Below the pieces are notes generated by a model. That model had not been told where the DNA came from. It worked only from the letters and a program-made list of their open reading frames with translations, and searched no databases. 64,000 nucleotides of DNA from the NCBI RefSeq assembly GCF_001027925.1, contig NZ_LECT01000044.1, positions 124,001 through 188,000 on the forward strand, read 5' to 3'. Made by a program: the position numbers and the translations under genes. The stretch is from Rhodopirellula islandica (lineage in GTDB: Bacteria; Planctomycetota; Planctomycetia; Pirellulales; Pirellulaceae). This document shows positions 29,292-38,833 of the stretch, piece by piece. Numbering within the stretch: the first letter of the stretch is position 1; each line of letters begins with the position of its first letter.

Positions 29292-32200
29292 ATGCTCGAT
29301 TCTATTATTAGGTTCTCATTGCGTTACCGCATGCTGGTCGTCGTGGTCAGTTTGGTCGTGCTGGTCTACGGCTCGTACCTTGCGACGCAAATGTCGATCG
29401 ACGTCTTCCCAGACCTCGACCGGCCTCGCGTAGTCATCATCACCGAAGCACCGGGCTTGGCGACCGAAGAAGTCGAAACGCTGGTCACTCAGCCGATCGA
29501 AATCGCATTGATGGGTGCCAACGGAGTGCAAGCCGTTCGCAGTCAGTCGACATCAGGTTTGAACATCATCTTTGTCGAGTTCGATTGGTCGACCGAGATC
29601 CGTGCAGCTCGCCAAACCGTGCAAGAACGACTGACAACACTCGAAGGAATCTTGCCAGCGGGAATTCAGCCTCAGATGACACCGCCCTCCTCGATCATGG
29701 GCCAGATCGTCGTCGCAGGCATCTATCGACAAGACGGTCCCGATGGCGGAAAGCTTGCTCAAGTCGGAACGACCAATCTGATGGCGGAAATGACCGTGGC
29801 CGATGGTCAAACGCCGCACATCGAAGTTTGGCGACCAGGCGATCGACACGATTTTGCAACGTGGGAGAAACTTGCGCCGAAATCGGTTGACTGGTCGGCG
29901 GCAGAGGAACCGAACGTCGGGACGGCGACGATTGAGATCGACGGACGAACTTATGAAGCCAACTTTTATTCCGACGCCAAGCAACAACTTGAACTGCGTA
30001 CGATCGCCGATTGGATCATCCGGCCTCGCCTATTAAAAACAACCGGCGTCGCGGAAGTCTTCATGCAGGGCGGCGATCGAAAACAGTATCAAATCCTGAT
30101 CGATCCCACTGCACTGCTGGAATACGACATCACGGTGCAGAATGTCGAGAAAGCACTGCGGGAAAGCAACATCAACACGAGCGGCGGATTCGCCGTGACG
30201 GGCGAGACGGAGCGTCCGATTCGTGTGCTTGGGCGACTCGGGCCGCAACCGAGAGTCGTCATTGAAGACCTCAAAAAGGTTCCCGTCGGCAGCAACCCCA
30301 AACGCTCCGTGTTGCTCGAACAGGTCGCTCGAGTCACCGAGGGACCTCAATTGAAGCGTGGCGACGGAAGCGTCAACGGACGGCCAGGGATCGTGTTCAC
30401 GACGGTCAAGCAACCGCATGTTGATACGCGAAAACTGACCGACGACGTTGCGGCGGCGTTTGCGGAGGTCGAAGCGTCGCTGCCAGCCGACATCATCGTC
30501 AACAGCGAATTGTTTCGTTTGAAGAACTTCATTGACCGTGGAATCTTCAACGTTGCGGAAGCACTTGTGATCGGTGCGGTGCTGGTCATCATCGTCTTGT
30601 TTCTATTCCTGCTGAACTTTCGTACGACGTTCATCACGCTCACCGCCATTCCGCTGTCGCTTGTGTTGACCACGCTCGTCTTCCGTCTGGTCGGAATCCT
30701 CAGCGGCAGCGAACTGTCGATCAACGTCATGACGCTCGGCGGTATCGCCGTTGCCATGGGTGAATTGGTCGACGACGCGATTGTCGATGTTGAAAATATT
30801 TTCCGACGTCTTAAGCAGAACAACACCCTACCAACCGAAGGGCAAAAGCCGTCGATTGTCATTGTCTTTGAAGCTAGCAGAGAGATTCGCAGCTCGATCG
30901 TTTTCGGCACCGCGGTTGTCATCCTTTCGTTTCTGCCGCTCTTCGCACTCTCGGGCGTGGAAGGCCGTTTGTTCACACCACTCGGGTTTGCGTACATCGT
31001 TTCGATACTAGCATCGTTCGTCGTGTCGATGACCGTCACGCCGGTGCTTTCGTATTACTTGCTGCCCAAGTCAGGTGCGACCCACCGTGAAGGCGATGGG
31101 TTCTTGCTACGCGGGCTAAAGAACCTCGTCACGCCGCTGATACGACTTAGCATGGCGATGCCTCGCACGCTGCTGCTCCTGACCTGGATCGCCGTTGCGC
31201 TCGCGGCTTGGCAAATGTCCAAATTGGGCAGAAACTTCTTGCCGCCTTTTGACGAAGGCAGCATCCAAGTGAACGTGACGCTTCCGCCTGGTTCGTCGCT
31301 GGATGCGTCGAACCAAGTTTCGCGTTCGATCGACGCGGTCTTTCAGTCGATGCAAAAGACCGATGAAAGGCCCGACGGAGAGATTCTGTATTTCGTTCGT
31401 CGAACCGGTCGGGCCGAGATGGACGAACATGCGTCGCCAGTGAATTTCGGCGAATACATTCTCAGCATGAATCCGGATTCCGAGACCAATCGCGAAGACA
31501 TCCTGGCCGAGTTGTTGGAGAAGATCAGCGATGAAGCACCGGGCGTGGACATTGAAGTCGAACAACCGCTTGCCCACTTGATCAGCCACATGGTTTCGGG
31601 GGTCTACGCTCAAATTGCGATCAAAATTCACGGGGATGATCTCGACACTCTTGGCCGAGTCGCCGAGCAAGTCAAAAACTCGATCCAAGACATTCCTGGC
31701 ATCACGCCGCCGATTGTCGAGCCAATTCGCGAAACGGCTGAGTTGCATATCGAATTGCGTGCGGACGACTTGGCCCTGCACGGATTGTCGCGAGAGTATG
31801 TCGCCAACGTGTTGCAAACGGCTTTGCAAGGCGAGGTGGTCTCGCAAGTACTCGAAGGCCAACGGCGCTTTGATCTGCTTGTTCGCTTGGAAGAGGAGTA
31901 TCGGGCGGACTATGCCAATCTCGGGCGTCTTCGCATTGACTTGCCGCATCAAGCCGACGAAACCGAACGCGGGCAGATTGCACTGCGAGAGGTCGCAGAC
32001 ATCGGTGAAGGCACCGGGCCAAACTCCGTCAATCGGGAAAACGCCCGCCGACGGATCGTAATCCGCTGCAACACGCAGGGCCGCGATCTTGCCAGTGCGG
32101 TGGGTGAAATCAAACAACGAGTCGGCGATGAAGTGCAAATGCCGGTCGGCTACTTCATCGAGTATGGCGGGCAGTTTGAAAGCCAGCAGCGTGCGACTCA

Positions 32201-32747
32201 GCTAATCGTCGTGCTGGCTGGCATCTCCATCGTTGGCATGTTCGTGGTGCTAATGCTGCTGTTCCCATCGGTTCGGATCGTCCTGCAAGTTCTCAACGCC
32301 CTGCCGACTGCTTTTGTCGGCGGTGTGCTGGCTTTGGTCATCACGCAGCAAAGCCTCACGGTCGCCAGCTTGGTTGGCTTCATCTCGCTTGGTGGGATCG
32401 CGGTTCGCAATGGGATCCTTTTGGTAACGCACTATTTCCACTTGATGAAAGAGGAAAACGAAGACTTCTCGCAAGCGATGATCATTCGCGGAAGTCTCGA
32501 ACGACTCGCACCCGTGTTGATGACGGCACTTACCGCCGGCATTGGACTGATCCCATTGGTTCTAGGTGGTCAAGAACCTGGACGTGAGATTCTGTACCCG
32601 GTGGCAACGGTCATCCTTGGTGGATTGACCACGTCAACGTTTTGCGAATTCCTGATTCACCCCGGACTGTTTTGGAAGTTCAGCGGCCGAGACGCCGCAA
32701 GGCTTGCCGAGCAAGAAACAGAGGAGGACGAACTGGCAATGATTTGA
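29292..32747 (+). CDS. HME-family RND heavy-metal efflux pump (CzcA-like)
   Basis: The protein has 1151 residues, the normal size for an inner-membrane RND trimer subunit, with twelve membrane segments and two large periplasmic loops. The TM4 motif reads GIAVAMGELVDDAIVDVEN. This GELVDDAIVDVEN form belongs to the less-characterised HME group with presumed divalent or mixed metal substrates, unlike the Cu(I)/Ag(I) GxMVDAAIV form. Proton relay Asp residues are therefore present. The 9-bp gap to the adaptor gene indicates one operon, with the outer-membrane partner probably encoded at 33.9-35.5 kb. Exact metal specificity cannot be read from sequence. Confidence 0.92.
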   Translation: MLDSIIRFSLRYRMLVVVVSLVVLVYGSYLATQMSIDVFPDLDRPRVVIITEAPGLATEEVETLVTQPIEIALMGANGVQAVRSQSTSGLNIIFVEFDWSTEIRAARQTVQERLTTLEGILPAGIQPQMTPPSSIMGQIVVAGIYRQDGPDGGKLAQVGTTNLMAEMTVADGQTPHIEVWRPGDRHDFATWEKLAPKSVDWSAAEEPNVGTATIEIDGRTYEANFYSDAKQQLELRTIADWIIRPRLLKTTGVAEVFMQGGDRKQYQILIDPTALLEYDITVQNVEKALRESNINTSGGFAVTGETERPIRVLGRLGPQPRVVIEDLKKVPVGSNPKRSVLLEQVARVTEGPQLKRGDGSVNGRPGIVFTTVKQPHVDTRKLTDDVAAAFAEVEASLPADIIVNSELFRLKNFIDRGIFNVAEALVIGAVLVIIVLFLFLLNFRTTFITLTAIPLSLVLTTLVFRLVGILSGSELSINVMTLGGIAVAMGELVDDAIVDVENIFRRLKQNNTLPTEGQKPSIVIVFEASREIRSSIVFGTAVVILSFLPLFALSGVEGRLFTPLGFAYIVSILASFVVSMTVTPVLSYYLLPKSGATHREGDGFLLRGLKNLVTPLIRLSMAMPRTLLLLTWIAVALAAWQMSKLGRNFLPPFDEGSIQVNVTLPPGSSLDASNQVSRSIDAVFQSMQKTDERPDGEILYFVRRTGRAEMDEHASPVNFGEYILSMNPDSETNREDILAELLEKISDEAPGVDIEVEQPLAHLISHMVSGVYAQIAIKIHGDDLDTLGRVAEQVKNSIQDIPGITPPIVEPIRETAELHIELRADDLALHGLSREYVANVLQTALQGEVVSQVLEGQRRFDLLVRLEEEYRADYANLGRLRIDLPHQADETERGQIALREVADIGEGTGPNSVNRENARRRIVIRCNTQGRDLASAVGEIKQRVGDEVQMPVGYFIEYGGQFESQQRATQLIVVLAGISIVGMFVVLMLLFPSVRIVLQVLNALPTAFVGGVLALVITQQSLTVASLVGFISLGGIAVRNGILLVTHYFHLMKEENEDFSQAMIIRGSLERLAPVLMTALTAGIGLIPLVLGGQEPGREILYPVATVILGGLTTSTFCEFLIHPGLFWKFSGRDAARLAEQETEEDELAMI

Positions 32748-32804
32748 TCCACACACCCGACTGGTACGACAAAACTCTCACTTCCTATCCAAAGGAACTA
32801 TTCC

Positions 32805-33335
32805 ATGAAGATTCAAAACACGTTCACCTCACTGTTCACCGTCGCTTGTCTTTTTGGCTTCGTCGGCTGCAAGCAAGAAACCGCATCAACAACACCAACG
32901 CCAAGTGTCGAAACAGAGGACCACGGACACGAACACGCCGAAGGCGATGAAATGGATCACAGTGTTACCGGTCATGGCCATGGCACTGGCCCTCACGACG
33001 GCACGATCGCCGACTGGGGCGGCGGGAAATTCCACGTCGAATTCACAGTCGATCACGACAAGACTCAAGCAACGGTGTATGTGTTAGGTGGCGATGAAAA
33101 GACACCCGTCCCAATTGACGCAGAAACCATCGAGCTGAATATTGTCAATCCAGAAATGACGGTGACCCTGAATGCTTCGCCGGAAGAAAACGACCCCAAC
33201 GGCAAAGCGTCACGATTCATCGGCACGCATGAAAAGCTTGTTGTCGTTCAAGAGTACGAAGGAAGCATGACAGGTGTGATTGATGGCACGCCGTACTCAG
33301 GCGACTTCAAAGAAGAAGCTCACGACCATGAATAG
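32805..33335 (+). CDS. His-rich periplasmic lipoprotein
   Basis: The protein has 176 residues. It has a lipoprotein signal (LFTVACLFGFVGC, Cys at residue 22) followed by a His/Glu-rich segment (DHGHEHAEGDEMDH, then TGHGHGTGPHDG) and a beta-rich C-terminal half ending in AHDHE. It probably sits in the periplasm on a membrane and buffers or delivers metal to the RND pump encoded 57 bp upstream. No named domain is recognised; similar His-rich lipoproteins accompany planctomycete efflux operons. Confidence 0.75.
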   Translation: MKIQNTFTSLFTVACLFGFVGCKQETASTTPTPSVETEDHGHEHAEGDEMDHSVTGHGHGTGPHDGTIADWGGGKFHVEFTVDHDKTQATVYVLGGDEKTPVPIDAETIELNIVNPEMTVTLNASPEENDPNGKASRFIGTHEKLVVVQEYEGSMTGVIDGTPYSGDFKEEAHDHE

Positions 33336-33364
33336 GCTGCACTCTTTCAACCAGGACTAAGCGA

Positions 33365-33706
33365 ATGTGGTTGATCGTCAAAGCGTTGATTTCAGCTGCG
33401 GTGATAGTCGCCGTGGCCGAGTTGTCGTCTCGGCTGCCTCGTTTGGGTGCGTTATTGCTGACACTGCCGATCATCAGCATTCTCGCGTTCATCATGGCTT
33501 GGAACAAAGACCACGACATGATCGCGATCAGCAAACTCGCTCGCGAGACGTTGGTGCTGGTGCCACTCGGATTGCCGTTTTTTGTGCCGCTGGCAATGTC
33601 CTCAAAAACAGGACTATCGTTCTGGCCAAGCTTTGGTCTGGGCGTCGTATTGGCAACGCTGACGATCGGAGCATGGTTCCGTTTTGGCCCGCAGGTTTCA
33701 CCGTAA
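33365..33706 (+). CDS. DUF3147 family inner-membrane protein
   Basis: The protein has 113 residues with four predicted membrane helices (MWLIVKALISAAVIVAVAEL; GALLLTLPIISILAFIMAW; LVLVPLGLPFFVPLAM; FGLGVVLATLTIGAWF). Size, helix layout and the RLGALLLTLP motif match DUF3147. Proteins of this family often sit beside HME-RND efflux genes; their role is unknown. It is the last gene of the plus-strand efflux operon, 29 bp after the His-rich lipoprotein gene. Confidence 0.78.
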   Translation: MWLIVKALISAAVIVAVAELSSRLPRLGALLLTLPIISILAFIMAWNKDHDMIAISKLARETLVLVPLGLPFFVPLAMSSKTGLSFWPSFGLGVVLATLTIGAWFRFGPQVSP

Positions 33707-33860
33707 AATCGCGTAATTGTCGTCGGTTTACCAACTAAAACGAGGGCTTGTTGATGGAGCCTGCTACTTGCCGGCGGCAGCGACTGGTTTGATCGCGAGT
33801 GTGGGCAGAGCAGGTACTAATCAAGCCTTGCGTCAGACGCTCTGGATGGTTGTTCGTCGT

Positions 33861-35477
33861 TCAGGTTGGGCAGCCGACGGTTCGTTCGATTTGAGCGAGG
33901 GTGCTGGCAAGGGTGGCTTTGGTGCGGGCCACTTGGACTTGCAGGGCGAGCAATTCGCGGTAGGTAGCGACCAGGTCGGTGAAGTCGGCTTTCTCGTTCT
34001 GATAGTCGGCCGTGCTGATCGTGAGTGTTTGTTCGGTCCGTGGAATCAGCCGTGTACGCAACAGTTCAAGTTGTTCGATCGCGGCGTAGGCGGCGGCGAC
34101 TTGGCGGCGGAGCGTTCCACGCAGACGGTCGCGTTCAGCTTCTCGGCGTAGCGTCGTGCTGCTGCGGTTATGGGCTGCTTCACTGATGCCCGCGTTGATC
34201 TTGTCTCGCCAAATCGGAAGCGTCACGCCGATCGAGAAGTTGATGTTGTCGTGGCCATTCGCAACGGGGCTGAGGACGTTGTGATCGTCGCTGACAATCG
34301 AGTATCCAAGACCAAGTTGAAAGTCGGGGTACTGCTGCAAACAGGCGAGGGACTCTTTGGCTCGGTCGCGGGCGATTTCGGCGGCAAGTCCTTGCAGAGT
34401 TGGATTGCATTGCTCCGCTTGGGCGACAAGTTGTTCGATTTGCGGGGCCGCTTCATCGACCTCGAGTTCATCGGCCGCCACAGGCATGTAGTTCATTGGC
34501 ATCCGAACGAGGGCACCAAGATCGGCTCGGGCTTGTTCGCGTTGTCGGCGTAGAGCAATCAGTTGTTCGGCCAGACGATCGCCTTCGAGTTCCGCACGAA
34601 GCACATCCTGTTGACTGCCACCTGTTCGGTAGCGGGCTTCGGATACCGCGATGAGGTCTTCGACGATCTCGGTGTTGTCATCGACGATCCGCAACAATTC
34701 GGCGGCGAGCCAAAGTTCGTAGTAAGCCAAGCGAACGGCTTCGGTGATTTCGATTTGCCGTCGTGCGACTTCTGCGCGAGCAACTTGGACTTCGCGGTAT
34801 GCGACCTGCCCACGAGCGTCTAGCTTCTCCGGCCAGGGAACCTTTTGGCTGAGTGAGAACTGATGACCTATGCGTCCGCCCGCCGTTTGAAGGGCTTGGT
34901 CATGAATGGGCCAGAACGTGTTGCCCACGACGGGATCTTCGAGCGAGGTGGCTTGAGGAATGCGATGCGATGCGGCGGCGACCTTTTGTCGAGCAGCGGC
35001 GATTGACGGATGAGATGCAACGGCCGTGGCGATCAGTTCGTCGAGCGTCACGGGAGTTCCCGGCTCCGTTGATTCGACTTCGACGCCATCCAAAAACCCT
35101 GCGAAGGTGTATTCAGTCGCTACGTCCGACTGCTCGTCGCCGTTTCGAAACTCGATGTCATCATTGTTGCTTTGCTCAGATGACACGACTGCGTCCTGAT
35201 CATCCAATTCGGAATCATCCTGATGGATTCTGAATCCCACCAATGTTGCATCGGTGCCTTTCTCAACGCCCTGATCACGCCCCGAAATTTCCTGAATGAA
35301 GTCGCCTTTATCGCGGGACTCGATCGAAGCATACGAGTTCGGCGTCGGCAGGGCGGGTTTGGATACAATGGATTCGCGTGCCGTTCGGCACCCAGGCAGT
35401 GTGAGCAACAGGGCGACCAGCAACTTTCGGTTCCTGCGCCGAGCCAGTTCCGCTGCTGTTGTCCGACGCTGGCCCAT
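33861..35477 (-). CDS. TolC-family outer-membrane efflux lipoprotein
   Basis: The protein has 538 residues from the ATG at 35477 (MGQRRTTAAELARRRNRKLL). A signal with lipobox TLPGC puts the lipidated Cys at residue 30. An acidic, low-complexity linker (about 50-145) is followed by two repeats of the TolC helical fold (TLDELIATAVASHPSIAAAR; QARADLGALVRMP). It should form the outer-membrane channel for the neighbouring RND pumps. It is convergent with the DUF3147 gene and divergent from the Cys-rich gene at 35589, sharing a 111-bp promoter that carries a CsoR-like operator. The long acidic linker is unusual for TolC proteins and may bind metal. Confidence 0.88.
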   Translation of the reverse strand: MGQRRTTAAELARRRNRKLLVALLLTLPGCRTARESIVSKPALPTPNSYASIESRDKGDFIQEISGRDQGVEKGTDATLVGFRIHQDDSELDDQDAVVSSEQSNNDDIEFRNGDEQSDVATEYTFAGFLDGVEVESTEPGTPVTLDELIATAVASHPSIAAARQKVAAASHRIPQATSLEDPVVGNTFWPIHDQALQTAGGRIGHQFSLSQKVPWPEKLDARGQVAYREVQVARAEVARRQIEITEAVRLAYYELWLAAELLRIVDDNTEIVEDLIAVSEARYRTGGSQQDVLRAELEGDRLAEQLIALRRQREQARADLGALVRMPMNYMPVAADELEVDEAAPQIEQLVAQAEQCNPTLQGLAAEIARDRAKESLACLQQYPDFQLGLGYSIVSDDHNVLSPVANGHDNINFSIGVTLPIWRDKINAGISEAAHNRSSTTLRREAERDRLRGTLRRQVAAAYAAIEQLELLRTRLIPRTEQTLTISTADYQNEKADFTDLVATYRELLALQVQVARTKATLASTLAQIERTVGCPT

Positions 35478-35550
35478 TCGTGTTGCACCCAAGATTCCGT
35501 TGGTAACGATGTTTCCTCTTGCACTCTTTTCGGCATCGAGCGATAATGTG

Positions 35551-35569
35551 CATACCTTATTAGGGTATG
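35551..35569. promoter_or_regulatory. CsoR-type operator candidate (ATACC-N7-GGTAT)
   Basis: CATACC-TTATTAG-GGTATG is an inverted repeat with 6-bp arms and a 7-bp spacer, centred between the divergent TolC and Cys-rich genes. It has the same ATACC-N7-GGTAT geometry as the site at 47664 and as Cu(I)-CsoR operators known from other bacteria. A CsoR gene lies in the same island, so copper-relieved repression of both flanking operons is likely. Confidence 0.6.
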
Positions 35570-35588
35570 TTTCCTCCGGTCGTTCCGA

Positions 35589-36074
35589 ATGAATCTCGCA
35601 ACAATCCACATTGCCGTTACAGCTTGCCTGATCGTCAGCACGACGATTCAGCCGATGGCTGCGCTGGCGATGTCTGGCGACTGTGCGGACAAGGTTTGCG
35701 AGCAAACGCAGAACTGTCCGGGTTGTGGCTGCTGTGAGGTGCAATCAGCGAGCGATCGCTGCTGTTGCTGCACGCATGAAACAAAGCCCTCCGAGAAGCA
35801 TAAACGGCAGCCCGAAAAGAGCATCGAAGCTCTGGTGGCAGCGGGGGCTTATCCGACGGTATCGCAATGCACCTGCGGTGTATCCACGCCACCGATGGAC
35901 CGAACGGATCACCGCGAACAAATCGTTCGCGAGCTCGTGAATCGTCTTTCGGTGCTGGACTTTGTCGTCCTAGACGAAACGCCCCTGGCGTTCGATCGGC
36001 CTCAAGCGATCGACGATTCTTTCGGAAGTCGGGCTGATTTCTCTCAGCGTTTTCTCTGCGTTTGGCGGATCTAA
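35589..36074 (+). CDS. Cys-rich secreted protein of the copper operon
   Basis: The protein has 161 residues. An N-terminal signal peptide (VTACLIVSTTIQPMAALAM) precedes a compact cysteine cluster (CADKVCEQTQNCPGCGCCEV, then DRCCCCTHE), with a later CTCG. About fourteen cysteines lie within 60 residues, which points to thiolate binding of Cu(I) or Ag(I). The C-terminal third is ordinary soluble sequence. It is the first gene after a CsoR-like operator and precedes the Cus-type pump genes. I recognise no family; a periplasmic copper sponge or sensor is an inference. Confidence 0.65.
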   Translation: MNLATIHIAVTACLIVSTTIQPMAALAMSGDCADKVCEQTQNCPGCGCCEVQSASDRCCCCTHETKPSEKHKRQPEKSIEALVAAGAYPTVSQCTCGVSTPPMDRTDHREQIVRELVNRLSVLDFVVLDETPLAFDRPQAIDDSFGSRADFSQRFLCVWRI

Positions 36075-36176
36075 CGAAGTTCGTTGGGGAGCGTGCGCGC
36101 TCACCAAAACGAATCTTCAACGACCCCCCAAACCTTCTGACGGAACTGTTTCCGTCGTCCTACAGAGAGAACTTCC

Positions 36177-36527
36177 ATGCGCTATCATGCAATTCCTGCA
36201 GCTCTGATTCTGCTTCTTACTGCAACCATTACGGGTTGTGCTGAAACGGACCAGACCACAACGGCACCGTCGGTGACGGCCCCAGTTGAGGCGACGCCGA
36301 TGAGCTTTGCCAATTCCGAATGCCCCATCATGGGCGGCGAGCCGACCGAAGAACTGACGGCCGAATACGACGGCAAAACGATCGGATTCTGCTGCGAAGG
36401 TTGCCCGGAAAAGTGGGCTGCGTTGAGCGACGAAGAGAAGGCGGAGAAGTTCGCCAAAGTCGACGCTCACGCCGGGCACGACCACGATGCCGAAGGGCAC
36501 GATCACTCAGAACACGCCTCCGAATAG
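36177..36527 (+). CDS. Lipoprotein with YHS-like metal-binding domain
   Basis: The protein has 116 residues. A lipoprotein signal ends TATITGC (Cys21). After a Thr/Pro linker, residues about 47-95 read SECPIMGGEPTEEL, then TIGFCCEGCPEKWAALSDE: a YHS-like module in which CPIM and FCCEGC supply Cys and Met ligands. The tail is His/Asp-rich (HAGHDHDAEGHDHSEH). It should bind Cu(I) or Ag(I) in the periplasm and hand it to the CusB-like adaptor encoded 90 bp downstream. The same CPxM/CCxGC module is repeated three times in the protein at 42413. The domain reading is good; transfer to the pump is inferred. Confidence 0.78.
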   Translation: MRYHAIPAALILLLTATITGCAETDQTTTAPSVTAPVEATPMSFANSECPIMGGEPTEELTAEYDGKTIGFCCEGCPEKWAALSDEEKAEKFAKVDAHAGHDHDAEGHDHSEHASE

Positions 36528-36617
36528 TCAGGCTTCTCACGCAGCCCGCGGACAAAACCGACGGCAGCATCGCTTCTCGCATGCTGTCGTCGGCTGCTTC
36601 GCTAGGTGGAGTGATCC

Positions 36618-38831
36618 ATGAGTGAAAACAAATCCAAACATACCGAAACGCCACTGGCGGAAGCGTCCGCAACCGGTGCGTCCGAACGAGTCGGCAGCGA
36701 CGAAACATCGCCAAAGGCGAGCATTGATGTTGCGTCCAAGGTGCGACTTCGCGACCGCCTATCCGCCCTCAAATGGCTTGGCCGGACGGTTACGCATGCC
36801 GGTGTCTTGTTGGCTGTGTTCGTGTTGGGCATTGCACTTGTTGGCTTGGCCCAGAGGCAGGGCTGGATTCGCAACGGCGATATGGTCGCGACAAGCGACG
36901 ATGCCGGTTCCAACAATGGAGAAACGATATATACGTGTCCAATGCATCCGCAGATTCGGCAGGACGAGCCGGGAAATTGCCCGATTTGTGCGATGAAGTT
37001 GGTGCCGGTTGCTGACTCGGCGAAGCCCTCTGTCGCGAACGCCGACGCCGGGGATGACCGCTATATTTGTCCGATGATGTGTACTCCGCCATCAAGTGAA
37101 CCGGGACGTTGTCCGGTTTGCGCAATGGAGCTGGTCAAAGCAACCGGCGGTGGTGGCGGCGATGGATTGTCAGTGACGATCGAACCGGCCGCTCGCCGCT
37201 TGATTGGAATTCAAACCGCAACCGCCGAACTCGGTCCCGTCTCGCAAACCATTCGCACGATCGGATCAGTCGACTATGACGAGAGCAAGTTGGCAACGAT
37301 CTCCGCCTACGTAGGTGGTCGCATCGAGAAGCTCTACGCCAACTACGTCGGTGTGCCGGTTGAAGAGAACGATGACCTCGCGTTGATCTACAGTCCCGAT
37401 TTGTATTCAGCCCAAGTTGAATACCTGACCGCTGTGCAAGGAAGCGAACTGAAACGACTGGGTGGTTCATCCAACATGGGTGAACTCTCGAAACAAAAGC
37501 TGATCGAACTTGGTTTGACTGAGGACCAAGTCGCCGAGCTTCGTTCACGCGGGAAAGCTGAAAGCCGGATTCGTGTTCGCTCGCCGATTAAAGGCACCGT
37601 GATCGAGAAGCACGCCGTTGAGGGTGACTATATCAAGACGGGCGACAAGATCTATCGCATCGCCAATCTGTCGACGGTGTGGTTGATGCTCGATCTATTT
37701 CCGGACGATGCCGCTCGCATTCGTTTCGGACAACAGGTTGAAGCGGAAGTCTCATCGTTACCCGGCGAAGTCTTCACGGGACGGGTTGCCTTCATCGACC
37801 CGACCGTGAATTCCAAGACCCGCACCGTTCAAATTCGGGTCGAAATGCTGAACCCGGATGCGGAACTAAAGCCGGGCGACTACGCGACCGCACGCGTCTA
37901 CGTTCCAGCCATTCGACAAGATCGAATCTACGATCCGGTGCTCGCAGGAAAGTACATCAGCCCAATGCACCCACAGGTCATCCGCGAGCAACCGGGCGAT
38001 TGCCCCATCTGTGGCATGGATTTGATTCCCACGTCGAAGCTCGGTTATGCCAGCGAGCCATTGCCGAAACAGCAAGTTGTCACGGTTCCCCGCGATGCCG
38101 TGTTGATGACGGGCGAGAACAGTGTCGTGTATGTCGAAACGGATCCTGGTCGTTTTGAAATTCGCCGAGTGACGGTGGGACCGATGACGGACGATCGGGC
38201 GGTCATCTTGGAAGGCATGTCGTCGGGCGAAACGGTTGCAACGAATGGCAACTTCCTGATTGATTCGCAGATGCAGCTCGCCGGGAATCCTTCGCTGATG
38301 GACCCAAGCAAAGCGGCCAGCTATCCGCCTGGACCTCTGGAACTGCCTGACAACGAACCGATCGCATTGACCGGCGAGAGTGCCGAGCAATTTGACCGAG
38401 CTTATGCCGCCTACTTTGCAATTCAGAAAGCTCTGGCCGCCGACCAAAGTCCTCCGCCGCTGGAGATGAACAAGCTCGATGAATCGCTGGGCATGCTGAC
38501 GAGATTGGCGGACGTTCCCGATGAGGCGCAAAGTCATCTGCAAAGTGCCAAGCGATCCCTAGCACGAATGCAAGGTTCGCTGGAGCAGGTCCGGAAATCC
38601 TTCCGGCCGCTCAGCCATTCGCTCCTCCGTGCGGCGACCATCGCTCGCGGCAAGCAGACAGCAACGAAGTTGGTTCACATGTACTGCCCGATGGTTCCCG
38701 GTGGTGGTGGCGATTGGATGCAACCTGAAGACGAGCTGGTCAATCCGTATTGGGGCAGCGAAATGCTTTCCTGTGGTGAAACGGTTGCCGACATGGCAGT
38801 TGAGCCGCAGGCGAAAGGCGAGAGGCGTTAG
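36618..38831 (+). CDS. cusB: CusB-like RND adaptor with three heavy-metal-binding modules
   Basis: The protein has 737 residues, long for CusB (about 400). After a variable N-terminus and a membrane anchor (about 55-80) come two short heavy-metal-binding modules (YTCPMHPQIRQDEPGNCPIC; YICPMMC with CPVCAMEL). A third (YISPMHPQV, CPICGMDL, near 446-475) is inserted in the adaptor core, whose lipoyl, hairpin and barrel parts are recognisable (VRSPIKGTVIEKHAVEGDYI). The C-terminal region carries a helical domain and MYCPMVPGGGGDW. Such CPMHP modules bind Cu(I)/Ag(I) and pass it to CusA. It ends 2 bp before the pump gene. The metal-type assignment is supported by both proteins. Confidence 0.9.
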   Translation: MSENKSKHTETPLAEASATGASERVGSDETSPKASIDVASKVRLRDRLSALKWLGRTVTHAGVLLAVFVLGIALVGLAQRQGWIRNGDMVATSDDAGSNNGETIYTCPMHPQIRQDEPGNCPICAMKLVPVADSAKPSVANADAGDDRYICPMMCTPPSSEPGRCPVCAMELVKATGGGGGDGLSVTIEPAARRLIGIQTATAELGPVSQTIRTIGSVDYDESKLATISAYVGGRIEKLYANYVGVPVEENDDLALIYSPDLYSAQVEYLTAVQGSELKRLGGSSNMGELSKQKLIELGLTEDQVAELRSRGKAESRIRVRSPIKGTVIEKHAVEGDYIKTGDKIYRIANLSTVWLMLDLFPDDAARIRFGQQVEAEVSSLPGEVFTGRVAFIDPTVNSKTRTVQIRVEMLNPDAELKPGDYATARVYVPAIRQDRIYDPVLAGKYISPMHPQVIREQPGDCPICGMDLIPTSKLGYASEPLPKQQVVTVPRDAVLMTGENSVVYVETDPGRFEIRRVTVGPMTDDRAVILEGMSSGETVATNGNFLIDSQMQLAGNPSLMDPSKAASYPPGPLELPDNEPIALTGESAEQFDRAYAAYFAIQKALAADQSPPPLEMNKLDESLGMLTRLADVPDEAQSHLQSAKRSLARMQGSLEQVRKSFRPLSHSLLRAATIARGKQTATKLVHMYCPMVPGGGGDWMQPEDELVNPYWGSEMLSCGETVADMAVEPQAKGERR

Positions 38832-38833
38832 CC

